Under the pieces are notes generated by a model. The model worked only from the letters and a program-made list of their open reading frames with translations, was not told the DNA's origin and ran no database searches. Made by a program: the position numbers and the translations under genes. Of a stretch of DNA of 5,718 bases, positions 1-5,656 are shown in pieces; position 1 is the stretch's first letter, and each line of letters begins with the position of its first letter. The stretch is from assembly GCA_964383905.1 (NCBI GenBank), contig CAYLJO010000316.1, positions 1 to 5,718 on the forward strand. The letters run 5' to 3'. This DNA comes from CAYLJO01 sp964383905. Its GTDB lineage: Bacteria; Acidobacteriota; Blastocatellia; Pyrinomonadales; Pyrinomonadaceae.

Positions 1-14
1 TAAACAGGTGCGCC

Positions 15-1877
15 GTGGAGACTAAATTTATGCAGCGCAAAACCTGGCTCCGGTTACAGATCAGACTGATTCGCTTCTACAATCGGTTAGGCCTGTCAGA
101 GAACCGAATCTTCTTCTTCCTCTCTATTGTCATTGGCGCACTCTGTGGCCTGATTGCAGTTGGCTTTCACCTCTTGTTGCGCAGTTTCGTCCGCCTCAGC
201 TTTGGCACTGCGGACGCTGACAGCCTGACGGTACTGCACCCATTAATCATTATCCTCCCAATGATCGGCGCATTGCTCGCCGGACTGATCATGAGAGTCA
301 CGCCGGCGGCACGCGGTAGCGGTGTGCCACAGGTGAGGGTTTCGCTCCTCGTGCATCATGGCCGCATCCCGCTGAAAAACATCCTCGGCAAGATCGTGGC
401 CGGCGCATTGTGCATCGGGACCGGAAGCTCGGTGGGGCGCGAGGGACCGACTATTCAAATTTGTGCCGGGGTCGCCTCCTTCGTCGGGCGAGTTCTGAGG
501 CTCTCGCGTGAGAAGACCAAGGACCTCGTGCCGTTGGGGGCGGCGGCCGGGTTGGCCGCCGCCTTCAACACCCCGATTGCCGCCGTAACCTTTACGATGG
601 AAGAGATCATCGGTGACCTGAATGTTCGCACTTTAGGCGCCATCATCCTGGCAGCGGTCACGGCCGATGTGGTCGAGCATTCGATTCTAGAGAACAATCC
701 GATCTTTGCCACGCCGGCTTATTCTTTGGTGAGCGCCTGGGAGCTGCTGATTTATGCGCTGGTCGGCGTGGTCGCGGCCGTCGTCTCCGTCCTTTTCATT
801 CACAGTGTGGTCGAGTTTCGCAATCTCATGCGGCGCGACCTCTTTATCCCCGCGTATGTGAAGACCGCGCTGGGTGGGCTTGCCGTCGGGCTCCTGGCTT
901 TTTTCTTCACGCCCCGCATCTTAGGCGTCGGTTATTTTACAGTGCGCGAGGCGCTCGCCAATCAATTCCCGGTCAAGCTGCTGCTGTTTTTCGCCATGGC
1001 CAAGCTTGTCTCTACCACCATCTCGTACGGGACGGGCGCGTCCGGCGGGGTCTTCGGTCCTTCCCTCTATATCGGCTCGATGGTGGGCGGCGCCATTGGT
1101 GCTGTGGCTCACACCTATTTCCCGGCCCACACAGCCACGCCGGGCGCGTATGCTTTGGTCGGCATGGGTGCGCTCACGGCAGGCTTTATCCGCGCCCCGA
1201 TTACCTCGATCCTGATCATCTTTGAGATGACCCGGCAGTACGATGTCATCCTGCCCTTGATGATCGCCAATATTACAAGCTACTCGGTCTCGCGCTTGCT
1301 CTACCACCGCTCGATCTATGAGGCGCTGACTGAGCAGGACGGCATTCACCTGCCTCATACCGAATCGTCTGGTGCGCGCGGCCTGACCGTGGCTGACGCG
1401 ATGACCAGACGGGTGGTGACGCTCAACGCCGGCTGGTCGCTGGAGCAAGCGGTCGAGTTGCTGGAGCAAAATCGGGGGACAACATTTGCGCAGGTGGGAA
1501 AACTCGATTTCAAGCGGAAGGTGCACTGGGGTGAGATCAAGTCGTTCCCACTGGTTGATTATAGAGGCAAGCTCACCGGGATCATTACGGTCGGCGATAT
1601 CGAGGACGCGATGGGCAAATATCGGTCGGGGATTGCGCTCGGGGCGATCGGTACGACGCAAAGAATTACGCACGTACACCCGGATCATTCACTGGACAGA
1701 GCGCTGCGAAAGCTCGGCGAGCGCGACGTGCGGATGCTGCCCGTAGTGAGCCGGGAGGACCCTTCCGAGCTGCTCGGGGTGATCACGCTATCAGATATTA
1801 TGCGGGCCTACCGCATTAGCAATGAGCTGTTCGCGCCTCAGCAAGTGGCGAAAGTGGATATTAAAGAGGTGAGCTAG
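15..1877 (+). CDS. ClC-family chloride channel or Cl-/H+ antiporter with C-terminal CBS pair
   Basis: This inner-membrane protein moves chloride, possibly in exchange for protons. The 620-residue product has the ClC signatures in order: GSGVP (101-105, with the central Ser102), GREGP (141-145, gating Glu143), FTMEE (193-197, where Glu197 matches the internal proton glutamate of E. coli ClC), GGVFGP (344-349) and the pore tyrosine Tyr435 in SIYEAL. Having both glutamates favours an antiporter, by family knowledge. Residues about 459-602 are two CBS domains, usually nucleotide-binding regulatory modules. CBS1 carries an apparent insert at about 492-510. The start is uncertain. GTG at 15 has AGGTG just upstream, while ATG at 30 has GGAG (17-20) at a 9-base spacing and looks at least as good. 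The frame is open to the window edge, so a longer N-terminus is possible. It converges on minus-strand genes, and no strong terminator follows. Confidence 0.95.
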   Translation: METKFMQRKTWLRLQIRLIRFYNRLGLSENRIFFFLSIVIGALCGLIAVGFHLLLRSFVRLSFGTADADSLTVLHPLIIILPMIGALLAGLIMRVTPAARGSGVPQVRVSLLVHHGRIPLKNILGKIVAGALCIGTGSSVGREGPTIQICAGVASFVGRVLRLSREKTKDLVPLGAAAGLAAAFNTPIAAVTFTMEEIIGDLNVRTLGAIILAAVTADVVEHSILENNPIFATPAYSLVSAWELLIYALVGVVAAVVSVLFIHSVVEFRNLMRRDLFIPAYVKTALGGLAVGLLAFFFTPRILGVGYFTVREALANQFPVKLLLFFAMAKLVSTTISYGTGASGGVFGPSLYIGSMVGGAIGAVAHTYFPAHTATPGAYALVGMGALTAGFIRAPITSILIIFEMTRQYDVILPLMIANITSYSVSRLLYHRSIYEALTEQDGIHLPHTESSGARGLTVADAMTRRVVTLNAGWSLEQAVELLEQNRGTTFAQVGKLDFKRKVHWGEIKSFPLVDYRGKLTGIITVGDIEDAMGKYRSGIALGAIGTTQRITHVHPDHSLDRALRKLGERDVRMLPVVSREDPSELLGVITLSDIMRAYRISNELFAPQQVAKVDIKEVS

Positions 1878-2104
1878 GTTCCTTCAGGAAGGCGCCTATT
1901 AGTGGCCACGTCGGGCAGGGCGACATTCTGGTAGCCGCCTTTCTCATTTGAAGTCAGCAGCAGTGTCTTCACGTCGGGAGTGAGCGGCGACGCGTTATAA
2001 CGAATCTGCCCGCTGTGAGGCGTGAGGTTTTCGATTTTCCCGGGGCCTAATTGAAAAATGAAATCACGGCCGACAGCTTTTAGCTGCAGCCGGGGCTCAT
2101 AAAT
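1874..2104 (-). pseudogene. fragment of an S9 (prolyl-oligopeptidase-like) beta-propeller
   Basis: The minus strand here is open for 76 codons but has no start codon. The reading RDFIFQLGPGKIENLTPHSG, followed by a stretch containing LTPDVKTLLLTSNEKGGYQN and VALPDVAT, resembles propeller blades of S9-family peptidases or TolB-like proteins. In these, 'NLTPH... S.DGKTLLLTS.E. GYQNVALLDVAT' is a familiar pattern. The degenerate Asp-Gly (here DV) in the blade fits decay. The catalytic alpha/beta-hydrolase domain and most of the propeller are absent. The fragment stops at a TAG overlapping the ClC stop codon. On its other side it directly follows, in frame, the TAA of the 121-residue gene. It is therefore cut at both ends by neighbouring genes. 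I infer a leftover from an old deletion. Assignment to the S9 propeller rests on remembered motif similarity, not a search. Confidence 0.68.
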
Positions 2105-2470
2105 TTAGATGGTCCGCTTGCGCAGCCGGTCGGCTATCTTCCTGGCCGATAGTTTTCGCTCACAATGTTCCTGGTCAATTACTTCGGCTCGCTCCCGCGG
2201 AATATCCAGTAGCGTCGCAAAAGCGTCCAGGTAGTCCTGTGGTGACTCCAGACGCTCACGTAAGGCATGATAGGCCTTCTCCGGGCTTCCGAGCTTACCG
2301 ACGACCGCTAATCCCAGGGCGCAACAGCGATACTCGGTTGGGTGATAAGGCCTGTTCAGTGGATATTCGTGATCCTCTCTGACTTCACCATGATGGGCCA
2401 AGCCTGCTTCGATCCACTCTGCGAGTTGTTCTTTTGTCGTACGGGATGTGGTCTGATCCATATCGTTCAC
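2105..2470 (-). CDS. hypothetical protein, 121 residues, family not recognised
   Basis: This small soluble protein has no recognised function. It has a charged, probably helical N-terminus (TKEQLAEWIEAGL, about 13-25). A Tyr-, Pro- and His-rich stretch with YRCCALGLAVVGKLG (47-61) follows, then a helical C-terminal half rich in Glu and Arg ending in a basic tail. A 'C-A-L-G' motif after an aromatic/Arg segment recalls small uncharacterised bacterial and phage proteins with a CALGAA core, a weak resemblance only. I choose the GTG at 2468-2470 because AAAGG (2478-2482) lies 7 bases upstream. The internal ATG three codons later would be too far from it. It has its own candidate promoter and no signal peptide or membrane segment. 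After its stop the same frame runs into the S9 propeller fragment, apparently by chance juxtaposition. Confidence 0.72.
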   Translation of the reverse strand: MNDMDQTTSRTTKEQLAEWIEAGLAHHGEVREDHEYPLNRPYHPTEYRCCALGLAVVGKLGSPEKAYHALRERLESPQDYLDAFATLLDIPRERAEVIDQEHCERKLSARKIADRLRKRTI

Positions 2471-2485
2471 CAGTGCACCTTTGCT

Positions 2486-2513
2486 AATGTAACCTCTAAC
2501 CTTTACGGTTCAA
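2486..2513 (-). promoter_or_regulatory. candidate sigma-70-type promoter for the 121-residue gene
   Basis: On the minus strand TTGAAC (2508-2513) and TACATT (2486-2491) are separated by 16 bases. They would start transcription a few bases before the AAAGG ribosome site at 2478-2482. The spacer contains a tandem AGGTTAG/AGGTTAC, which might be an operator or chance. Matches to the consensus are partial and there is no experimental support. Confidence 0.35.
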
Positions 2514-2686
2514 GACACTCATGCGGGGTACGCGCGAATCTTAAATTCCTGGAAGGTCGCCTCCCAACCTGTCGGGTAAACAGCCCGTGGCTAATCGCGA
2601 AAGCTTAGCCGGCAGCAATATGCGCTTCTTGCTTGTTTCACTTCGGAAACCAATGTCGCGTTTAGTCTACTCCGTCTGAGCCAGTT

Positions 2687-2703
2687 TGCCAAACAGTGCC
2701 AAA
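2687..2703. repeat. short direct repeat TGCCAAA-CAG-TGCCAAA
   Basis: Two identical 7-base copies (2687-2693 and 2697-2703) are spaced 10 bases apart, one helical turn, in the non-coding gap between the 121-residue gene and the oxygenase-like gene. The spacing suits a protein-binding site, but a 7-base repeat can arise by chance. No promoter next to it was identified. Confidence 0.3.
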
Positions 2704-2731
2704 GTTGTGTGAGGCCACATTTTTCGCCGTT

Positions 2732-3348
2732 TTAAGCTTGATTACCGCGCTTTTGCCTTAATCCAAATGTGTATCTCGTCTCTTCAATATCAGTGACATA
2801 ATGAAATGATCTGTCTTTCGCGCCCCGAAATGACGGCGCCCTTAGTAGGACAACGCTCCCGGGAAAGCTCCTGATCTCCCTGGCATCTCTCCCCCATCTG
2901 TCAGAGCAGATGAAGAATCTTCCGCCGCCTCTGATATTAAGGACACATATCAAATTGATAAAGCTTAAACCATCCCTGTGTGGGGTAATGCTGAGAGAAC
3001 CCTTCTCATATTTCTGAAGCATTAGCGAATTAAAGATCAGGGGTGTGGTAAACGGAAAGGCCTCGACGGCTGCTAAAGATCCTTCGAGCAGAGCATGAAA
3101 GGCGTCCCTCAGGAGAAGGTATTTGCTTCCATCCAAAACTCACCGAATGATCCCATCTGCTGTCTGACAATTCGATCCCCGCTGCCGACAATCTCATCTT
3201 CCGGTTTGTAAGTATAGCTTTCTGCCTCCTCGAGGAGAGAACTTCTCAAGTCTTCATTAAGAATCTTGACCGAAGCAACGCCGATAGAAGAGAGATCTTC
3301 CAGCATTTTGTGCGGATCAAAATCATCCGATCTGGAAAGCTCAAGCAT
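2732..3348 (-). pseudogene. 2-oxoglutarate/Fe(II)-oxygenase-like protein, broken by a single frameshift
   Basis: Two overlapping minus-strand frames (3109-3348 and 2732-3136) together encode one protein of about 205 residues. Adding one G to the GG at 3129-3130 joins them as ...FGEFWM-GSKYLLLRDAF... The second part carries ITPHRDG (His124 and Asp126 in the joined numbering), FPGSVVLLRAPSF, FHYV (His183) and RYTFGLRQ (Arg192). This is the HxD...H...R arrangement of Fe(II)/2-oxoglutarate oxygenases on a double-stranded beta-helix fold, so iron and co-substrate ligands look intact. Substrate is unknown. The N-terminal part (MLELSRSDDFDP...) begins at ATG 3346-3348, one base after the stop of the PH-domain gene, which implies translational coupling. 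The downstream frame has only a TTG start directly after a stop, so it is unlikely to be a separate gene. Real decay or a sequence error are both possible. No classical slippery heptamer was seen at the junction. Confidence 0.72.
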
Positions 3349-3349
3349 G

Positions 3350-3808
3350 CTACGATCCGCGGACTAGCCGCCCGCCCCGCATCTCTAAACCTACCCCTGC
3401 GTCGCAAAGCTCGCGCATGAACTGCATCTTATCTTCAGGCGAGATCAGCACGAAAGTTATTCCGCCGCCGTTCCTGTAAGAGACCTGCAGCCTGTCGAGT
3501 GACCATGCCGGAGCGCTCAGCGGATTCCTCGTCGGGCGCACCCCCTCGATCGAAGCGAGTGCTATTTTTTTACGCACCAGGATGCCACAGCGAACAATCA
3601 GGTGGGAGGGCGTGATTTCGTAGTAGAGCGGGTAGGTGAGCCACAGAACAAGGGCGCCGGTAAAAGTGGCGACGAAAATCAGGGTCCGGCCCGTCTGGGG
3701 ATTACCGCCTGGGGCAGTTATATTGTAGACCCCAAAGACCAGCGGCAGCAGGACGGCCGCCCAGACCAGTGACACGAGCCATAAGTCTTTCTTCGAGTGA
3801 TGAACCAT
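3350..3808 (-). CDS. membrane protein with bacterial PH domain (bPH_4/YyaB-SunI-like)
   Basis: The product has 152 residues. A short polar N-terminus (MVHHSKKDL) is followed by two hydrophobic helices, about 10-29 and 41-62. The rest is a cytosolic domain with YEITPSHLIVRCGILVRKKI (63-82), the turn NPLSAPAWSLDRLQV (95-109) and ISPEDKMQFMREL (122-134). The 'L.ir.G....kI.l..I..V....n..s.pa.SldRl.i.y..........SP.dk..F...L' pattern is typical of the bacterial PH family formerly called DUF1200. That family includes the sublancin immunity protein SunI of Bacillus, but most members have no known role. The start ATG (3806-3808) has only a distant GAGGG (3822-3826, 13 bases away), so expression may be weak or the upstream leader may matter. 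It is the first gene of a likely two-gene unit with the broken oxygenase-like gene, one base apart. Confidence 0.85.
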   Translation of the reverse strand: MVHHSKKDLWLVSLVWAAVLLPLVFGVYNITAPGGNPQTGRTLIFVATFTGALVLWLTYPLYYEITPSHLIVRCGILVRKKIALASIEGVRPTRNPLSAPAWSLDRLQVSYRNGGGITFVLISPEDKMQFMRELCDAGVGLEMRGGRLVRGS

Positions 3809-3982
3809 AGGTTACTTTGTGCCCTCAACACTAAATGAATAACATGCGGCGCAAGTTCGGCACCCGCAGGCGTCTAACTGTCCGGCCAGAGCGGCGGCTC
3901 ATCTTACTGACCTTTAGGGCGCAAGCCGATTCGCGCGTACGCTCCGAGCTAATGTCCGGTGCCGGATCGTTATCTGATACCT

Positions 3983-4518
3983 TCACACCAGATCTTTCTT
4001 CATCGGTACGAAATCAATGCTCACGCCGTTACCAACCTCGTATGCCACGCGCTCGCCTCCAACATACCCCAGTGCCCGGTACATTTTCATTCCCGGGAGC
4101 GTCGCCATCAGCTCTAGTGATCGATAACCATTGGCCAGCACCTCGGATTCACACCTGTTCAGGATCGCCCGGCCGATCCCCCGGCGCGCCCAACGTGGGT
4201 GGACAAAGAAGGCTCGAATCTTCGCCGGTTCCCGGCCGGCTCAAGCATATCCGACTCGCGTTGACGATACTGGTCTCCGCCAAAGAGGGTTCTCCTCTTG
4301 CTCCATCCTTCACACCCAACCAATTTGCCATCAAGCTCGACGACGAAGTAGGTGCCATCGAGGATGAGGAGGGAATCGACCCCGAAGACGGTTTCGATCG
4401 CCGCCTCGATCTGCTCATCAGAGTAATCCTCCCGGCTCAGCCCGCGCGCCGATTCGACGATGAGCCGCGCGAGGGCAGGTCTATCTTCAAGCGTTGCTTT
4501 TCTCAAGACGTAATCCAT
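3983..4518 (-). pseudogene. GNAT-family N-acetyltransferase, broken by a single frameshift
   Basis: The first 95 codons from ATG 4516-4518 read as a GNAT N-terminal half (LRKATLEDRPALARLIVESA..., then VVELDGKLVGCEGWSKRRTLFGG...). At CCCGGC (4231-4236) the frame changes. The rest continues in another frame as REPAKIRAFFVHPRWARRGI-GRAIL... through ALGYVGG to a TGA at 3983-3985. RRGIGR is the acetyl-CoA pyrophosphate-binding motif of GNAT enzymes (R/QxxGxG/A). Restoring one C (GCCGGG to GCCCGGG) yields a continuous 178-residue protein, a normal length for the family. Left as it is, the first frame ends at about residue 119 after a nonsense tail. Substrate is unknown. Only 5 bases separate it from the HIT remnant upstream, and AGAGG sits very close (2 bases) to the ATG. 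The loss may be real or a base-calling error. Confidence 0.85.
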
Positions 4519-4523
4519 AGCCT

Positions 4524-4700
4524 CTACAGTGGCGCCGGACGGTGGCGAACAATACGCTCTTTAGCGATGATGAGAAATTCGGCGAGGTTAACGGGCCTAA
4601 TGTTCATGAAGGCCATGATCCCGCCATCTTCCTGCACGATACTGGCTTCGGCGGGGCGCTCGATTATCCGGCAGAAGATGCATGCCGAATCTGATCTCAT
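4524..4700 (-). pseudogene. N-terminal remnant of a HIT-family (histidine triad) protein
   Basis: The 58-residue frame starts at ATG 4698-4700 and reads SACIFCRIIERPAEASIVQE-DGGIMAFMNIRPVNLAEFLIIAKERI. This is the start of a HIT-family nucleotide hydrolase, where CxxC and 'D.RPVNPGH.LVIPK.H' are standard. Here the GH and the later H are AE and ER, so the zinc-site histidines are gone. The protein stops after HRPAPL, and the catalytic HxHxH triad and the whole C-terminal half are missing. The downstream GNAT gene begins 5 bases later, so there is no room for the rest. I infer a truncated, non-functional remnant. The ATG follows the MOSC stop by 4 bases with TAGGAG across that stop, so it may still be translated. 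A TTG at 4722-4724 would give a longer form with no clear advantage. Confidence 0.72.
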
Positions 4701-4704
4701 GCTC

Positions 4705-5193
4705 CTACCGCGTGGTATTTTCAATCATGTCGCCCTGACTGATCATTCCTTCTCTGACTACTCTTGCGTACCACCCCCGTCGACCCACCAGCGTGCCGAT
4801 AAACTCCTTTTGCTTCCCGGCACCCACGTAAGGCAGAATTGCTAAGTTGCGACACGGAGCGCACGGCTTAGTTATCTCTACGATCGCGTCGCCGATCTCA
4901 TAGACATTTCCAGGGCTCAGTAACCCGTAATCTAACCCTTCCATGGTGATATTTTCGCCAATATCACCGGGCCGGATAGGCCACCCTTCATCGTTCAACT
5001 CCCTGATCATTTCCAGTGTGAAGATCAATACCGCCTGGTCAGGATCACTTGCCAGCTCTTCGGTTCGGTACCTATTGTAATCGCCTTCCAGCCCATTCTT
5101 CGTTACCCGGGCAAAGCTGACTGGTGATTTGGGTAACCCTCGTTCGTAGCCTGTCTGAGGCTTGATGTTGATCTGGAAAACTCTACTTTTCAT
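4705..5193 (-). CDS. stand-alone MOSC-domain protein
   Basis: This 162-residue protein consists of a single MOSC domain, the beta-barrel fold also found at the C-terminus of molybdenum-cofactor sulfurases. The MOSC hallmarks are visible: NGLEGDYNRYR (33-43), a buried strand QAVLIFTLEMIREL (53-66), RPGDIGENITMEGLD (74-88), LLSPGNVYEIGDAIVEIT (91-108) and the conserved cysteine segment KPCAPCRNL (109-117, Cys111 and Cys114). The family cysteine is thought to carry sulfur or bind metal. The role of short stand-alone bacterial members is largely unknown. It looks intact, and its length suits the stand-alone family. The start ATG (5191-5193) has GGAG (5200-5203) 6 bases upstream. It lies 103 bases from the stop of the ClpP-like gene and is followed at 4 bases by the HIT remnant, then the GNAT gene, so it probably leads a small operon. 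Confidence 0.94.
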   Translation of the reverse strand: MKSRVFQINIKPQTGYERGLPKSPVSFARVTKNGLEGDYNRYRTEELASDPDQAVLIFTLEMIRELNDEGWPIRPGDIGENITMEGLDYGLLSPGNVYEIGDAIVEITKPCAPCRNLAILPYVGAGKQKEFIGTLVGRRGWYARVVREGMISQGDMIENTTR

Positions 5194-5296
5194 ACGCGGC
5201 TCCGGTCTGTCTTAATAAAGATGTCTGATGTGCGGTGCTAGCCGGCGCGGCAAACCGTCGAAAAAGTGGTGCTTCAGCTCGCGTCCGGTTGAGCGA

Positions 5297-5656
5297 CTAG
5301 GGGCCTCCTCCTTTTTGCTTATCAATCACAGCGTCAACCAGGCCATACACAACTGCGCCCTTCGCGTCCAGACTTAATTTGCCATCCATGTCTTCACGGA
5401 TCTTATCTCTTGGTTGTCCCGTGGTGACGTGAAACGCTTCGGCTATGATCAAACCTAACCGGTCCAACTCCGCCCTATCTGACTCTTTAGGGATGGCGTT
5501 GCTTCCCTTCGAAAGCGGGACAAAACTGAACCTGGCTTCAGGCAAAGCGAAGCGCTTACCTCGCGTACCTTGTGAGACCAGAAGGGCGGCCGTCCCGCCG
5601 CCCTGTCCGACGCAGACCGTGGCGATACCTGGCGGATAAGGCGAGGAAGCAATTGG
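5297..5656 (-). CDS. ClpP-like protein lacking the catalytic triad; 5' end unresolved
   Basis: From about 5638 to the stop at 5297 the minus strand reads YPPGIATVCVGQGGG, GTRGKRFALPEARF, HVTTGQPRDKIREDMDG and AVVYGLVDAVIDKQ. This follows ClpP from beta-strand 'P.ATVC.GQAAS.G' to its C-terminal 'YGL.D.V'. Against E. coli ClpP the active-site Ser falls on Gly (codon 5594-5596), the His of MIHQP on Val (5519-5521), and the Asp of the ERDRF segment on Lys (5378-5380). Peptidase activity is therefore unlikely. The fold-marking GKRF.LP and TGQ remain, and the frame is intact over more than 110 codons, which favours a maintained pseudoenzyme (like ClpR subunits) over random decay. No ATG exists in this frame before a TGA at 5708-5710. 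The usual N-terminal third, including the SPGG segment, is not readable in frame, so the gene is truncated, frameshifted or uses another start. It could also be an early pseudogene. Confidence 0.7.
   Translation of the reverse strand, partial: PIASSPYPPGIATVCVGQGGGTAALLVSQGTRGKRFALPEARFSFVPLSKGSNAIPKESDRAELDRLGLIIAEAFHVTTGQPRDKIREDMDGKLSLDAKGAVVYGLVDAVIDKQKGGGP

Noticed and set aside
921..1688. 255-codon minus-strand frame inside the ClC gene
   Set aside because: It is fully contained in a well-supported coding gene and has the low-complexity Arg/Asp/His makeup of an antisense shadow.
1879..1892. Hairpin CCTT-CAGG-AAGG just after the ClC stop as a terminator
   Set aside because: The stem has four pairs and no T run follows, so it is too weak to call.
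2687..2705. Minus-strand TTGGCAC...GGCA resembling a sigma-54 promoter
   Set aside because: The spacing between the GG and GC elements is 9 instead of 10 bases and no gene begins shortly downstream.
3109..3142. Programmed -1 ribosomal frameshift in the oxygenase-like gene
   Set aside because: No X XXY YYZ heptamer in the right frame and no obvious downstream stem were seen in the overlap; a one-base deletion explains it more simply.
3872..3878. GTCTAAC resembling one end (RYYYAAC) of an integron attC site
   Set aside because: No matching GTTRRRY partner lies within the usual distance on the same strand, no imperfect palindrome links the two, and no integrase is present.
3956..3967. Palindrome TCCGG-TG-CCGGA downstream of the GNAT stop as a terminator
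   Set aside because: The two-base loop is too tight and there is no T run on the relevant strand.
3835..4845. Long + strand open frame of 336 codons antisense to the GNAT, HIT and MOSC genes
   Set aside because: Its translation shows no family motifs and is Arg-, Pro- and Ser-rich. The opposite strand carries recognisable family motifs across the same bases, so this is a shadow frame.
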